The position numbers were made by a program, and so were the translations under genes. From Cristatella mucedo (Eukaryota > Bryozoa > Phylactolaemata > Cristatellidae), in assembly GCA_009760855.2 (NCBI GenBank), contig WPIO01000026.1, forward strand, positions 3,978,501 through 4,042,500: 64,000 bases of DNA, read 5' to 3'. Under the pieces are notes generated by a model. It was given only the letters and a program-made list of their open reading frames with translations. It was not told where the DNA came from and did no database searches. Below are positions 52,981 to 64,000 of this stretch, piece after piece. How positions within the stretch are numbered: the first letter of the stretch is position 1; every line of letters starts with the position of its first letter.

Positions 52981-55900
52981 TAACCATTTTAGGGCTTTGC
53001 TCTACATCCCTGTGCATCTTTTATAGTGTCATAACTAAGATGTACAGGGTAGTGGCACGTATTTTAATACTTTCCAGCAAAATAAATATCGCTAGCCACG
53101 ACTGAAATGTGAGACAGCTTTAAATACGGGTCGCAGCGGCTTCTGCACAAGAGTTCTTAGGCCACAAACGCAGTGCTAGTCATTTCACAAGTCTGACATT
53201 CCGGTATAACCTGTGGCCATCTGTAGCTGTCGATTAGCAAGCACACGTGCACAGCTACAGCAATTCCGTACATCGCACTACGACCCAAAGCAGAGCTTAT
53301 AAATCAAATGTCACGACGATGCACCAAGTTTTGGCATAATTACGGAATGTAGAAGCCGCAAAGCTACAAAGTGCAGGAAGCTTTCTAAAAGTTACTAGTA
53401 TGTATCTCAATAAGCTATGAAAATGTACCTCTATTAGTCAAGTTCCATATGGTGCAGAGATCATTAAATTTTTTATTTGTAGATATGCTGCTTCTGGTTT
53501 ACTTCCAGGTTAGACACGATCCATTTAATGATTCGCTAATGCTTTCCTTTTATTTGAAAACAATACAATCTTGCGAATTGCATTTTTAATATGCTGTTCT
53601 TTCGAAAGAAACTCAAAAATTGATTCTGATCAAATGTTTTGACGCATTTTCTGATTTATTCGCAGATAAAAACGGCGACAGTCAATTAAGAAAAGCTGTC
53701 TTTCTTGCCCGTTTAAAAAAAAACAGTGGCTACACCCCAGGAGAAACAATTTGAATATGCGATGTTGACAAAACAGCCATGAAATACTTCACATTCAAGT
53801 ATAATATTTAACAGACCTGTAAAAATGGCAAACAGACCTGCAATAATGTATAGTAATCCACCCAGAAGGAGCGGCTGGGTTTTGGAAGGGAGGGGAGGTT
53901 TAAAGGCTGAGCAAGTACAGCTTGTTTGACCTGACTGAGCTTCCACGCTAGAACGCGAGGACAGCTGGCTGAATGTTTGCATCTTTTTTGAAAGCATCCT
54001 ATGGTTGGTGCTCGTAGGTTGGCCTATTTAGCAGCTAACAGAGCTGATTTAAAAGTGAAATACCTGACAATTCCTAAAGCAGAGGGTCGTCATAGATGCC
54101 GATATGGAGCTTGCCTGAGAAGGGATGCTGCGAAAATTCTTTACTTTTAGCCTGTCAGATGTTCCCGGGCCACGAACCCAATCAGTTTCTGGGCTGTGTT
54201 CGCAACCCAGGCCACTCGTAACCCTGACCGTGATTTCCGATAGAGTACTGTTCGGAAAATTTCGATTCATTCCCGAACCCAGTGACAGTTCGTTTCCTGC
54301 ACAATTGCACAATAGAAAACAATCGAACGCATTTAATTGGCTAGGCATTCAAGAGAGAATGTCTAGGAGGATTAGGAGAATGTTTAAGGAGGAAAATTTT
54401 TTTTGACACAGGTGCCATCTCAGGACCTGTATTAAAAAGCAACAAAAAAGCAGCTCAATTTAAAAAATTCTCAAACTGCCTGAAAAAAATGAAATGAGTA
54501 ACTAAAAGTAAAAAAAAGTAACACTTAATTCCAGAAGATAACTGCATAAAACACAACAAAAAACTCAACAACTCACTGATAAAAACAACCCTAAAAAAAT
54601 GCAAACACAAAACATTTCTTATTATGGGTTTTTGTAGGCTAAATAACAATATGCAGCCATTTATGCTCCCCCTTATTCAGTGTTTCCACTTAGCACGCAA
54701 ACGCTGGCAAAGCGAGCGCTGTTTCGCTCGGTTGGAAAGCATTGCCACTCTAGGTGACTTCACTGGTGAGCGGTTGTACCTCAGAGAGAAATCTTGCCAC
54801 GGAATTCTGGTGGGTTTTCCGTTTCCGAGGTTGTCTTCACTTTTGATGGGAAATCGTGGAATTTCATCACTTACAGTGGAGGTTTTACCCATCGTCCCTC
54901 ATCCTAATAGAAACCACTCATATGCATCGATAAAGTGCCTAGCAAAAGATTTAGTTATTCGGGGCCGCTATACAAAAATATTATTATTATAATCGTAGCT
55001 TTGCGGTATAATGTCACTTTGTAAGCACCTTCGAGGCAAATATGAGTGCTCACAATATTGGCACGTATTATTTAGCCTTCATGTGACTTTTCGGAAGTAT
55101 ATGAAAGGTGATGCATTCGAAAGCTTTATAAAATTGTGACGCTCCTACAAGCGCATTAGTTCAGTTTTGAATCAAGATTGGGTTCGTAACATGAGCAATT
55201 TTTTCGCCAACCTTCGTGCTCGTAAACTGCTTGCACTGTTCTGAGGCTATAGTAAACCGGGACTTCACAGTGCTTCTAGGCCTGGTGGCACCCTCTGGAG
55301 ACAGACCGCGAAGCTTGGTGTCGATGTGCACTACCCGGTAGGCATCGTTAGTTGCCCCTCCAAGAAAGGGCTTTCGATTCTTAAAAAAGAACAGGCATCT
55401 TTTTTAAAAGCAACCCTTGATTTTGCGAGCTGAAGGAGTTCTCGTGAGAGGGACTCACCCTTCTACTAAATGGTTACACCACAGTATCATTACCCCGGTA
55501 GTATCAGAACGTCGCATCAAGAGAGCTCAACCTGCAAACCGTTTAAAAACCCTATACAAAAACTCTGGCGTACACTGTTAGAGCCGGGATGTGATGGCTA
55601 CTGAACTCAAGATCGTGGGCTACATAGGGCAAGCGCGAAACACGAGCTGGTCCTTGGCGACGCTTTACAAATCCTGGCGGAGCTGACGTCTCAAAGCACG
55701 ACTGACGAGTCGCACACGCTGCCCGAAGCGCGAAAGTACGCCAACGGTGGCAGAGTGCGATGGCCATAAAGAAAACCCGCTCATTAATATGGCATCTGCG
55801 TATTGTTAATGTTGACCAGTCGGGCTTATATCTGAAGACAAGCATATGCATACTGCATCAGCTATCCTATACAACTCCTTAGTTAAAAACCCGAAGTAAA

Positions 55901-56510
55901 ACTGATGGGTTCTGAGCCCAACACACAAATTACTCGGTCTAAGCTCAAGGTGAAACTCTCAGGCTCGAAGTCCAGAGTACAGCTGACTAACCATCCCTTA
56001 TATCGGAGTTTTAAACCAAATAAACCATTGATAGTGACATATCTTATTCACAGGCGTTAAAACTAAAAAAAACTGCTGGTGAGCATTGATTGGCGCTGAC
56101 TGTTTAGACCGAGTCAAAAGGGATATCTTCTTAGAAATTCCAGGAAAATAGTTGCATCTTTCAGAGCCCTTCTAAGAACTGACCCTGCACAAATCCTGCC
56201 TGCGCTTGTGGCTTTTCTAGCCCATCTGAGAAAAAAGAAATATCTGCGCCAGTCATTGGTAGCTAGACCTGATATGGCAGGCGATTCAGTCGCAAGCATG
56301 CCTATCAAATACTCGGCCCAGTTTAAAAGCGACAGCTAGATCTTTTGCCTTGGCGATCGGGCACTTGCCAAGATACTAGATTCCCGAGGTCAGCTTCCAT
56401 TTTCTCGCTAAATCAGGAGCTGCTAAGGCGGCACCCATGCGTCCAAGGACACACTACTGCCCTGTTATGGTGTTAGCATCAAGCAGCACGTCCACCGAAA
56501 TCCAATGTAT
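52981..56510. other. No recognisable gene right of the Maverick
   Basis: Unassigned host DNA. An L2-type tail-like piece lies near 54930-54990 (AAAGTGCCTAGCAAAAGATT, ending (ATT)n). Short frames lack domains. Confidence 0.4.
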
Positions 56511-56514
56511 GCAG

Positions 56515-56645
56515 TAAGTCTGTTAGTGACCAAATTCGCACCCACAGCCGCTTAGGCTTTGGGTGCGCACATAGAAATCTGTCTTGCGATACTGTAAGTA
56601 ACACCCACTGAGTCTTGTGTGGCTTTGTGAAGCTAAAGAAGGAGG
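56515..56645 (+). mobile_element. LINE family B 3' UTR fragment
   Basis: CAGCCGCTTAGGCTTTGGGT, GTAACACCCACTGAGTCTTG and GTGGCTTTGTGAAGCT follow the family B 3' UTR order. It is diverged and has no coding part. Confidence 0.55.
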
Positions 56646-59140
56646 CACGCACTAGTTTAACCAAAACTACAGACAGTTACCGTAGTGGGCTTTGAGAGAT
56701 GTTAGCTGGTGTGCGTGGTGATATTTCAAGAACGGTTTTGATCGCAAAATGTTCGGCATTTATTGCAAAGACATGCTAGCGTGCGCGAGCGTGCTAAATG
56801 GAAAAATTGTTTTCAATGATGCTACGAAAAGCTGAATATCTTGCTCAAAAAACATGCGACTCGCTTGGCACATTTGATCAAACTTGTATTGACAATCTTC
56901 CCGTTGTCTGCATAGGACTTGAGCAGCTCGTCCATTTCGTAAAGGTCATTCTTAGCTAAGAATGGCCACAACGCTGAAGGCAATTCTTTAATGTCATGTA
57001 AGAATGTCATGTAAGAAAAAGGCACATGTAACCCGAAACTACCTGTAATCCCCGTTCTATCGCATTGGCTGTCTTGGTTCTTTGTTCTTGGCTGAAGAGT
57101 ATTGTAAAGAGTATCTTTGGCTATTGAGGCTAGCTAACGGCTATATGGATGTTGGCTTGGAGATAAAGCATGCGAATAATGCCGAGTTCTGAAATTTTTT
57201 TGAAGATCGTTGCGAGAGACAGGCTTAATATCTTAAAAGCTCAAGCTGTTTTTTGTGTTAAGCAAACTAAGGAATTGTATGATGCTCTGATCTTGAGTCG
57301 TCGGCAAGTCTTCTGGCACCTCAAATTCTTATCCTAATGCACGCCTTGCAGTTCAATTTGTATAACAAACGTATTATTATTATCTTGAGGCGCACATAAA
57401 GTATGAGCATTGAAGGCACATGGCCAAGATGCCTCTAAAAGCCGCTCTCGAGGCTTGGTAGTCTCTCCACGAAATCCTGTTTGCCATCCAGCAAGGCTAC
57501 AGGCCTCCCGAGGAGGCCCGAGGGATGGCTTCAACGGCTGCGTATACATTTGGTGTCGGTTTCCCAGCGGTGCCTCTTCATCCAGACCTGTGGGACCTTA
57601 AAACTCCACCCAGAGTCCAGTCCCTGTTGCCATGTGCATAGAAATTGACATCAATCTCTGGAAAAATTGTGGAGAGCGAGAGCTGCAGAGGCTCTGCTTG
57701 AAAAGCGTTGTCAGCATTGCTGAGCAGCGCTGCTGCATCCTAAGGAACAGTAGCAGCTACCGGCATGGCTGTGCTTACTAATGCCGGCTCACCTCGTCTC
57801 ACGCTAGTGAGCGCAGAGGCAAGGAAACCGTGACGCGGGGAAAATTGGCATCTGTGCTCTGAATGAGAGAGCTGCGTTATCGCGGTCATCCCTTTGCTAG
57901 AGCTCTCAAAAGGTGAACGACACACGAGGTAGCTTGAGTAATAAGTTATCGAGGCAAGTCATCGAAATATTGAAGGCGTGGGTGTCAGCTCTAGACCTGA
58001 AATCAGCAATCAAATCGCTTCTTTGTTGATTGTGAAAAGCGTAGGGTAGGCCATTGCGAGATGAGCAATCCAAGCGAGAGAACCGGCCACAGAGGCTGCA
58101 AAGGCAATTACTTTTATACAATAGCCTTTTCTTTTCGTAATCGGCCACTGCTACACCAGTAGCGCATATGGCCTTTAATAAGACCTTTGCAAGCCCGAAC
58201 GCCAAAGCTTCCCCGGCTCTGGTAATGCTCAGAGGACGCGTCCAGAATAAGAAGATCGGCATGGCGTCTGGAGATTCCGCGATTTGGTGCCAATCTCGGG
58301 GCCTTCGCGATCACGCTCTCTTATGTTCTTAGAAACCCGTACGCATAGCGTGACTCTCAAACGACGATATTTGAGATGAGACACTTATAGATTGAAGCAA
58401 AAATAATTTAGTCTAAGCCTCGTCAAAGCTTAGAAAGTATCAGCAGTTAATATGTTCATCTTACAAGGACAGGGTACCGTATGCCGTCGCGAAGGTTGCG
58501 CATGCCGTAGGAGTCACAATATCCGAGTCTGACCCGCTTTTTGCATTGACGTGAACAGGCATGTCCATGTATCCCTATGGGTAGCCCGCATAGGTCGCGA
58601 GTGCAGTTTAGTCGCCCGAGTTCGCTTGTACGAGGAGTACAGGTGGGTGGGGTGCAGGTAAATGGCTGTAAGGCTGACAAACTCGTGACTGTAAATTCTA
58701 AGCCAATCCTATGACGCTTTGTACGGAATCGGCAGTCCAAAGTCGTCATCTCATGAAAGAAAGAAAAAATGAAGCAAAGACAAATTAGGACAGTCGCATG
58801 GGTAATCGTTGAAACAGTAAAAGGAAAGAGCTGATGGAAAAGAATCTCCATAGTAGGTAGAAGAGGAGAGGCGGAGTCGCTGGTGAGCTAGATTTGCTGA
58901 AGTGAGCTCCACAGTCATTCATCAGCAGTGACAAACGGGTGTCACCATGCTTACGCGTAAGCGCATTTCACTATCACTATTACATCTCACTCTCGCATCT
59001 ACTAACTAAAGCGAGAAAGTCCGTCCGCTCCACTGCAAGATGGCGCAGCTTCGTCTTCCGAGACCATACTATGACTACTCCTGCTATGACCCTGCGAAGC
59101 GAGTCCACAGGCAGTGAGCTCTCGCTCGACCGGAAGTATC
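56646..59140. other. No recognisable gene
   Basis: Unassigned DNA with no domain or repeated element recognised. Confidence 0.4.
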
Positions 59141-59147
59141 CTGTGGC

Positions 59148-59215
59148 ATGTGAGAAGCACCTGGACAGAAATTAAGTTGTCTTACAGCGAAATGCGAATG
59201 AATTACGTTCAAATT
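59148..59215 (+). repeat. Possible L2-type tail fragment
   Basis: GAAGCACCTGGACAGAAATT then AAGTTGTCTTACAGCGAAAT resembles the shared SINE/LINE tail. Weak. Confidence 0.3.
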
Positions 59216-61955
59216 ATTTACGTAACCGCTGGTCTTTCAGCAAAGAAGAAACGTCATCGCCAAATTCCCCAAATGTGAAAACAAAATTAAGAGAAGCGGA
59301 ATTATTTCGTTTGTCGTTCTACCGATGCTGGCAACTGCTGACCAAAAAAAAACCATTGCTGCTTACTTACCGCTTCTTAGTTCCTCGACGGTTTCTCAAG
59401 CTCTTCCATGCTTTTCGCCTCTTCTTTTCCGCGCGAGCTGAAAGATGCTCTGGCTAGCAAATGTGCGTTTGTCAGCCTTTAAGACACTGCACCGTACTAC
59501 AATAAAACACTATAATACAATACAATAAAATATACAATAATACAGTAAAATACCATACTGTACGCAGCTAGCCGGAGCTAACGAACCGCGGCGACCTTAT
59601 CGGAGCTCTTAACTTCGATAAATTACCGTCGGCGAGCGAAGAAGCTGAAGGCTGCCGCCGACGTTTTCACACTCATCGCCGGCAGTCCATGTTTTTTCGC
59701 GTCTATAACGGCAAGGCCCCGTCGCCAATTCGCCTCCGAACCATGCGTTGGCGCGACCAGAGCAAACTTTTCGCTCTGGAACTCTGCATTCAGGCAGACT
59801 GCTTTCGCTGTTCAATTGACTCGTATCTCGGTAACGGCTCTGACGCGAAGGCTCACATATTTCATTGCGGATATGCAGTGCGAGCAGTTATTGTCCTGCG
59901 TAACCCTAAGCACGCCACATAATGTTTTCCTGCGTCGAAGATTCTGCACCTCCCGAGTGCAACGACTGCTGCCCGATCGAGGTGGGCGACGTTCAGCCGC
60001 CTTCGCTGGGGGAATCGTTGGCGCGCCGGCGCACGGCTTGCATCCGGGCTCTTTCGCTCGGGCCGCGATCGTGCGGCCCCAAGTAGTCGTTCCGGCGTCT
60101 GGTTGCGCCGCGCTGCCGGACGCTTGGAAAGAAGGTGCTCGCGCTGGAGGGAGGGCGAGGGATGCGCTTCGCTAGAGACGAAGGCCCGCCGCCGCAGTAG
60201 CGAGCCCAGCCGTCCGAGGCACTGCATCCGCCTCGGACCGCTGGTCCCGGGGGGGGGGGGGCACCGGCTCTCCGAACGGCGGTGCGCCGCGGTCAAGACT
60301 GGGGCCGCTAGTCTCATTAGAAGAGGTCTTTTGCCCCAAACCAGGCGGCGTGCGAGCCGCTCATTAAATGGCGGATCCGCCCGGTCGTCGCTCGCTGGCA
60401 TAGGGACAGCAGCCGTCGCGAGCGCGGTCGCGCCAGTGCAGACTGCCGATCGGCGTACTCGGTCGGCCTGCTAACGCATGCTGCGGAATGCGCCACCGAC
60501 GGTCTCCTGGACCGGAGACCGTCGGCGGCGCGGCGCCCAGCCAGCGTCCTCAATTGGAGAGAGAGCGGCCATTGTGCGCCGGAATGCGGAGCGTCGGCAG
60601 ACGCATTTCAGAAATGATGACGCTTGTGGAGCCACGTGCGAGGCTGCTGGTAGGCTCAGCTAGCGACCGCTGCCACGACCGAACCGAAACGGTGACGGCT
60701 GCCTTTGTGGTAGCAAGAAAACGACCGCTACCTAGCTACCAAAGCGCGCGAGAGACAATGACTGACACGTAAATAATCGCCACGAATAGAAGCGATTCGC
60801 GGGTCACCTTCTGTCGTGACTGGACCGCTCAACCTTCAGCCCCCCTCCTCAACCCGACGGCGGACGGATACGCGAGCAGCGCTCCGAGAGCTGTGAGAGA
60901 GGCAGCAGCTAGTGTCTAGTTCGGAGGTCAGCAAACTCCGGCCTTTAGGCCAGATACGGCCTCGCTAGTACTCTAGTCCGGCCTAACGCCTCCTACGTAT
61001 TCATCGCTGGATCCGGCGGCCTAATTGAATTGTCGCGGTTTCATTCCCCTTCATGACTGCTGGTAGCAGCTCAAGCTGTGGCCCCAGTGTTTATTTTCAA
61101 AGCTGGTGTCGGTCGGCCGACAACCGGTCTAGTTGGTAAGCGTCAAAGGATCGCATCGCAACCGCGCGGAGGGGTGAAGCCACGAAGCGTGTGGCGTAAG
61201 ACCCTAGATACGCTGCCTCCACATCTTGTCCAATTAGATCGGCTAAGCGCTCGGCCGGAGTCAGCGGCTGGGCGACTTCGCTGTGCCTCGTCGGCGGAAG
61301 ATTACTCAGCCTACGGCTTAAGAATTGGGTTTAGGTTAAGAGCTCGATACGAGAGCGCTTTGGCACCGCGTGCATTGAAAATGGCGGGGGACGTTAAGTT
61401 TGCGGGTGGAGGGCACCAGCAGTCCATGAAATGTGCCTCCTAAACGACTTAAGGCTGGTGTTAGGCTGCAATACGTTTGCTCCGGTCCGGGCTTGCGAAT
61501 ACCCACTGCTGTAATCGGCAGACAAGCGCTGATGCAACATACAGGTAAGTTAATAAGATAGAATAGATAAATCATCTAACGTACTATCTATACAAACACA
61601 TCGGGGAGGGGGCGCTATGAGGCAGCACCGGGCGAGAGACTGATGGTCTGGTTATCGCAGGTTGCGATTTCACTTTCGACGGCGAGCAGCACGCGGCCGC
61701 AGCCGGTGTCGGGTTATCGCGCCGCGCCGCTGCCTGAGCAGATTGACCCGACGCCGAGGCAGACGCCTCGACCCGCACCAAAGATGACGCACATGCACCG
61801 CCTCGGAGCGAGCGCCGGCGCCGGCGATGCTCGCAGAGCCGCGCCGGCGCTCGCCCATTTTTCCGGTCCGCTTTTAGGAGTGCGACCTTGACCTGGAGTC
61901 GGCGCTAGCGAAATCTGCGAAGTAAGCGCTCCCTTGGCTCGAACGAGATATCAAG
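59216..61955. other. G+C-rich unassigned DNA
   Basis: No gene supported. It contains the hairpin at 60496-60525, a 14-G run near 60248-60261, and CAGCAAACTCCGGCCTTTAG with GCCAGATACGGCC near 60928-60963. The last is the kind of sequence seen near ends of hAT-type short transposons; that link is tentative. Overlapping long frames at 59816-60553 are typical of GC-rich non-coding DNA. Confidence 0.4.
60496..60525. repeat. Perfect 12-bp hairpin
   Basis: CCGACGGTCTCC (60496-60507), loop TGGACC, then GGAGACCGTCGG (60514-60525). The arms are exactly complementary and GC-rich. Confidence 0.85.
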
Positions 61956-61957
61956 GA

Positions 61958-61959
<2 letters not shown>

Positions 61960-62019
<60 letters not shown>
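61960..62019. repeat. (AT)n microsatellite
   Basis: About 60 bp of uninterrupted AT dinucleotide. The Tyr-Ile reading frames over it are artefacts. Confidence 0.95.
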
Positions 62020-62021
<2 letters not shown>

Positions 62022-63127
62022 ATACTTACTATACCACATATACTTCGCTCTGCGGAGCCGCAGCGGCAAGCTGAGCCAATGCGGCGGCGGCGGCGGAGGC
62101 GGACGGACGAACGGACGGACGGACTGACTGTAGCCTCTGAAATCAGCACGGCCGCCTGATTCCGCCCGCCGTGAACTAGAGCTTAGATCCACCGGGCAGG
62201 GTTGTCTCATAGCTAGTGCGGCGTTGTTTATTCAAAGAGCCAGCTCACTTCCTGCTACAGGCACAGTGACCATAGCAGGCTGCCAAACATGGTCACAGGT
62301 GTCAGCTTTTATTTACGATTAATAAGCACGTGCTGATATATTTTCTGCTTTGTTTTTCCCCAAAAACCTTAGTATTAAACGTTAAAACCTAAAACCGACA
62401 CCCTAAACACAAAATCTAAAATCCAAAAAAATACAATATCCAACCACCAAACTCTAAAACTCAGACCCAAAAACTCACAACCGCTAAGAACCGCAATTAA
62501 AATCCTAAGCCCTTATCTCAAATATATATCCACACGTGTTTATATAGCGTAAATATAAGCAGGCGCTGGCGTTCACGTTTAACAGCCCGCTACAGGCACA
62601 GTGCCGTAGCAGGAAGTGAGCGGGCCCTGTGAACAAACGACGACGTATTAGCCGCGTCCCAAGCTGCTTGCAGCTGCGCACGAAAACATATACGCTCGAC
62701 TGCTCTTGACAGAGCCTCGCGCTGGCCAGAGCGGCTCTCCGAGAGTGCGTATTAATAGGGTGCCGATCGCTCTTCGATTGCCTAGCCAGCCGGTTCGCTG
62801 GCGGGGACGCAAAAGTGCTCGACTATGGAAAGAAAATCGCACGCTTAATTGCCCGGAGGTCAAGAGAAAGATGGGCCGGCCAGCACTTCCTGCTAGCGCA
62901 CGCCCTTGTCGCGACGGTGGCAGTTGGGCTTTGCGTACGCCACGCCTCTGGATCTGCGTATGAATGCGAACATCGCGAGTCACTTCCGTCTTGTGAGGCG
63001 GCGCGGAGTGGCAGCCCTCACCCAACTATGCGGCGTGCGGCTGCCGCAGAAAATGCCCGCGTGCCGAAGATCTGGAGTCGCTGCGATGGCAGCGCAGTCG
63101 CGCCACGCGCTTTTAATTAATTAAAAG
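62020..63127. other. No recognisable gene
   Basis: It includes a (CGG)n-like stretch near 62080-62120 and a CTAAAAC/CCTAAA-rich run at about 62365-62460. No coding region is supported. Confidence 0.4.
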
Positions 63128-63240
63128 TCAAATTTATCTGCATCGCCATCTGTAACTCCACAGAGCCGCAATGATCGAGTGGGTGGCATGCAGGAGAGTT
63201 TCTGTAGCGCACTCGAAGCCTAGGCGGCATGCGTTCGGCG
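63128..63240 (-). mobile_element. LINE family B 3' UTR fragment, minus strand
   Basis: The plus strand reads CATCTGTAACTCCACAGAGC, GCAGGAGAGTTTCTGTAGCG and CACTCGAAGCCTAGGCGGCA, the reverse of the family B 3' UTR. A plus-orientation piece of the same UTR lies at 63495-63562. Confidence 0.65.
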
Positions 63241-63494
63241 CGCGTGCGGCAACGGTCGCCGACAAAATGCCGCTGCTGCGAAATCGACCAGGGCCTTTTC
63301 GTACAGCAGCCATTAGCATGAAAAGTGGCCGCATTGGTCTGCCTCCGCTCTCCCACCTGCCTGCCTGCGTGGGCGCCTGCCCCGTCTGGCCATCCTGTCT
63401 GGCCTCGACTCGGTCCACGGCTCCGCGCTTCCGGCGCGCCTCCGGTCGCTCTGCAGCCAAGGCTTTGCAGGGTGGCGTGTGAGCTGGCATGATA

Positions 63495-63562
63495 TTTAAC
63501 ACCCACGTGGTCCTTATGACTTTGTGGAGCTACAGACGGAGATACGTCGCATTACATAGTAA
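63495..63562 (+). mobile_element. LINE family B 3' UTR fragment, plus strand
   Basis: TTAACACCCACGTGGTCCTT, ATGACTTTGTGGAGCTACAG and GACGGAGATACG followed by a CATTACAT tail. It is opposite in orientation to 63128-63240, so the two form an imperfect inverted repeat around about 250 bp of other sequence. Confidence 0.65.
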
Positions 63563-64000
63563 TCCACTGCGCCGGTCTCATGGCGCGATATAAATAGATT
63601 GCAGCAAGCGGCAGCGATCGGTGCGAGACCGAAAGCACGTGCAACGCAACGCGCATGTTGCTACGCTATAGCGACCTGCGCAGTGCTGCACTACTGTTCT
63701 CAGGCTTCAAACGAGGCACTCTCGGCGCCACAAATCTTTGCCCGCGCGCGACAAATACCGACGAAGCTTTGAAGTGAGGTTAACGACTATTGGGTGCCAT
63801 AACATGAGTCGCAGGCGTGCCGACGGCCGCACAACATGGCAATAATTAAGAGCGCCTGCTCGTCAATCCGACTGTTGCCTATCCACACGCTTAGAGCAGT
63901 CTATTGGACAGCGACGGAGGGCAACACGCGTCACATACTAAACATAGCCTACAGCAACACACAATTCGTCGGTCGGAGCGCAACTTAATTAACTGCCTGA
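63563..64000. other. No recognisable gene
   Basis: Unassigned DNA to the end of the window. Confidence 0.4.

Noticed and set aside
52869-53105. A plus-strand ORF over the right TIR
   Set aside because: It starts in the inverted repeat, crosses the integration junction into host DNA and has no motif.
59816-60553. Overlapping 100-180 residue ORFs on both strands
   Set aside because: GC-rich DNA with few stops; compositions are Arg/Ala-rich and no domain is visible.

Overview
The window is animal nuclear DNA, most likely from an invertebrate; I cannot name the species. The evidence is a P2X purinergic receptor gene, L2/CR1-type LINEs, tRNA-derived SINEs, a degenerate Ty3-type retrotransposon, many microsatellites, and a 22-kb virus-like DNA transposon of the Maverick/Polinton (adintovirus-like) class. 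Apart from P2X no intact host gene is recognisable; most of the flanking sequence is repeat-derived or unassigned.

Layout. 1-14880: LINE and SINE debris (two L2/CR1-type families, called A and B here), a Ty3 remnant at 8770-10440, and a 450-bp GA tract at 12804-13252. 14880-16850: a GC- and CpG-rich island with a single-exon P2X receptor reading frame (15038-16537). 16945-29050: more LINE B and LINE A copies, microsatellites and unassigned DNA. 29051-31013: low-complexity C-rich flank. 31019-52975: the Maverick element. 52981-64000: unassigned DNA with LINE fragments, an AT microsatellite and two strong hairpin or homopolymer features.

The Maverick is sharply A+T-rich against its surroundings. 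It has about 170-bp terminal inverted repeats ending TGTTG...CAACA and lies between copies of AAGGC, so it inserted as a unit. Left to right I recognise: two small plus-strand genes, a retroviral-type integrase, a broken zinc-finger-like reading frame, a fibre-like protein, a YqaJ/lambda-type exonuclease, the double-jelly-roll major capsid protein, a coiled-coil protein, two tandem penton-like minor capsid proteins, two unknown genes, an A32/FtsK-type packaging ATPase, a zinc ribbon with a 9-residue Arg/Gly-rich tandem repeat running towards an adenain-like protease, a phospholipase A2-like virion protein, an HNH-AP2 homing endonuclease, a hydrophobic membrane protein, three more fibre-like genes, several unknown small genes, an acidic protein, a tiny basic protein and a protein-primed family B DNA polymerase lacking its N-terminal half. 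Integrase, polymerase and inverted repeats would serve integration and replication; capsid proteins, ATPase and protease would serve virion assembly; fibres and the PLA2-like protein would serve attachment and membrane passage.

The copy is dead. Nearly every long gene has frameshifts or in-frame stops, several starts are eroded, and two related SINEs, one 1-kb LINE and one LINE 3' end have inserted into it. The most notable feature is a short motif (TATAGAAATG-like) placed directly on the start codon of about 17 genes, often shared by divergent pairs. Other points to follow up are the family of phage-tail-fibre-type proteins, the TG/CA ends with an apparent 5-bp target duplication, and the exonuclease and homing endonuclease cargo.
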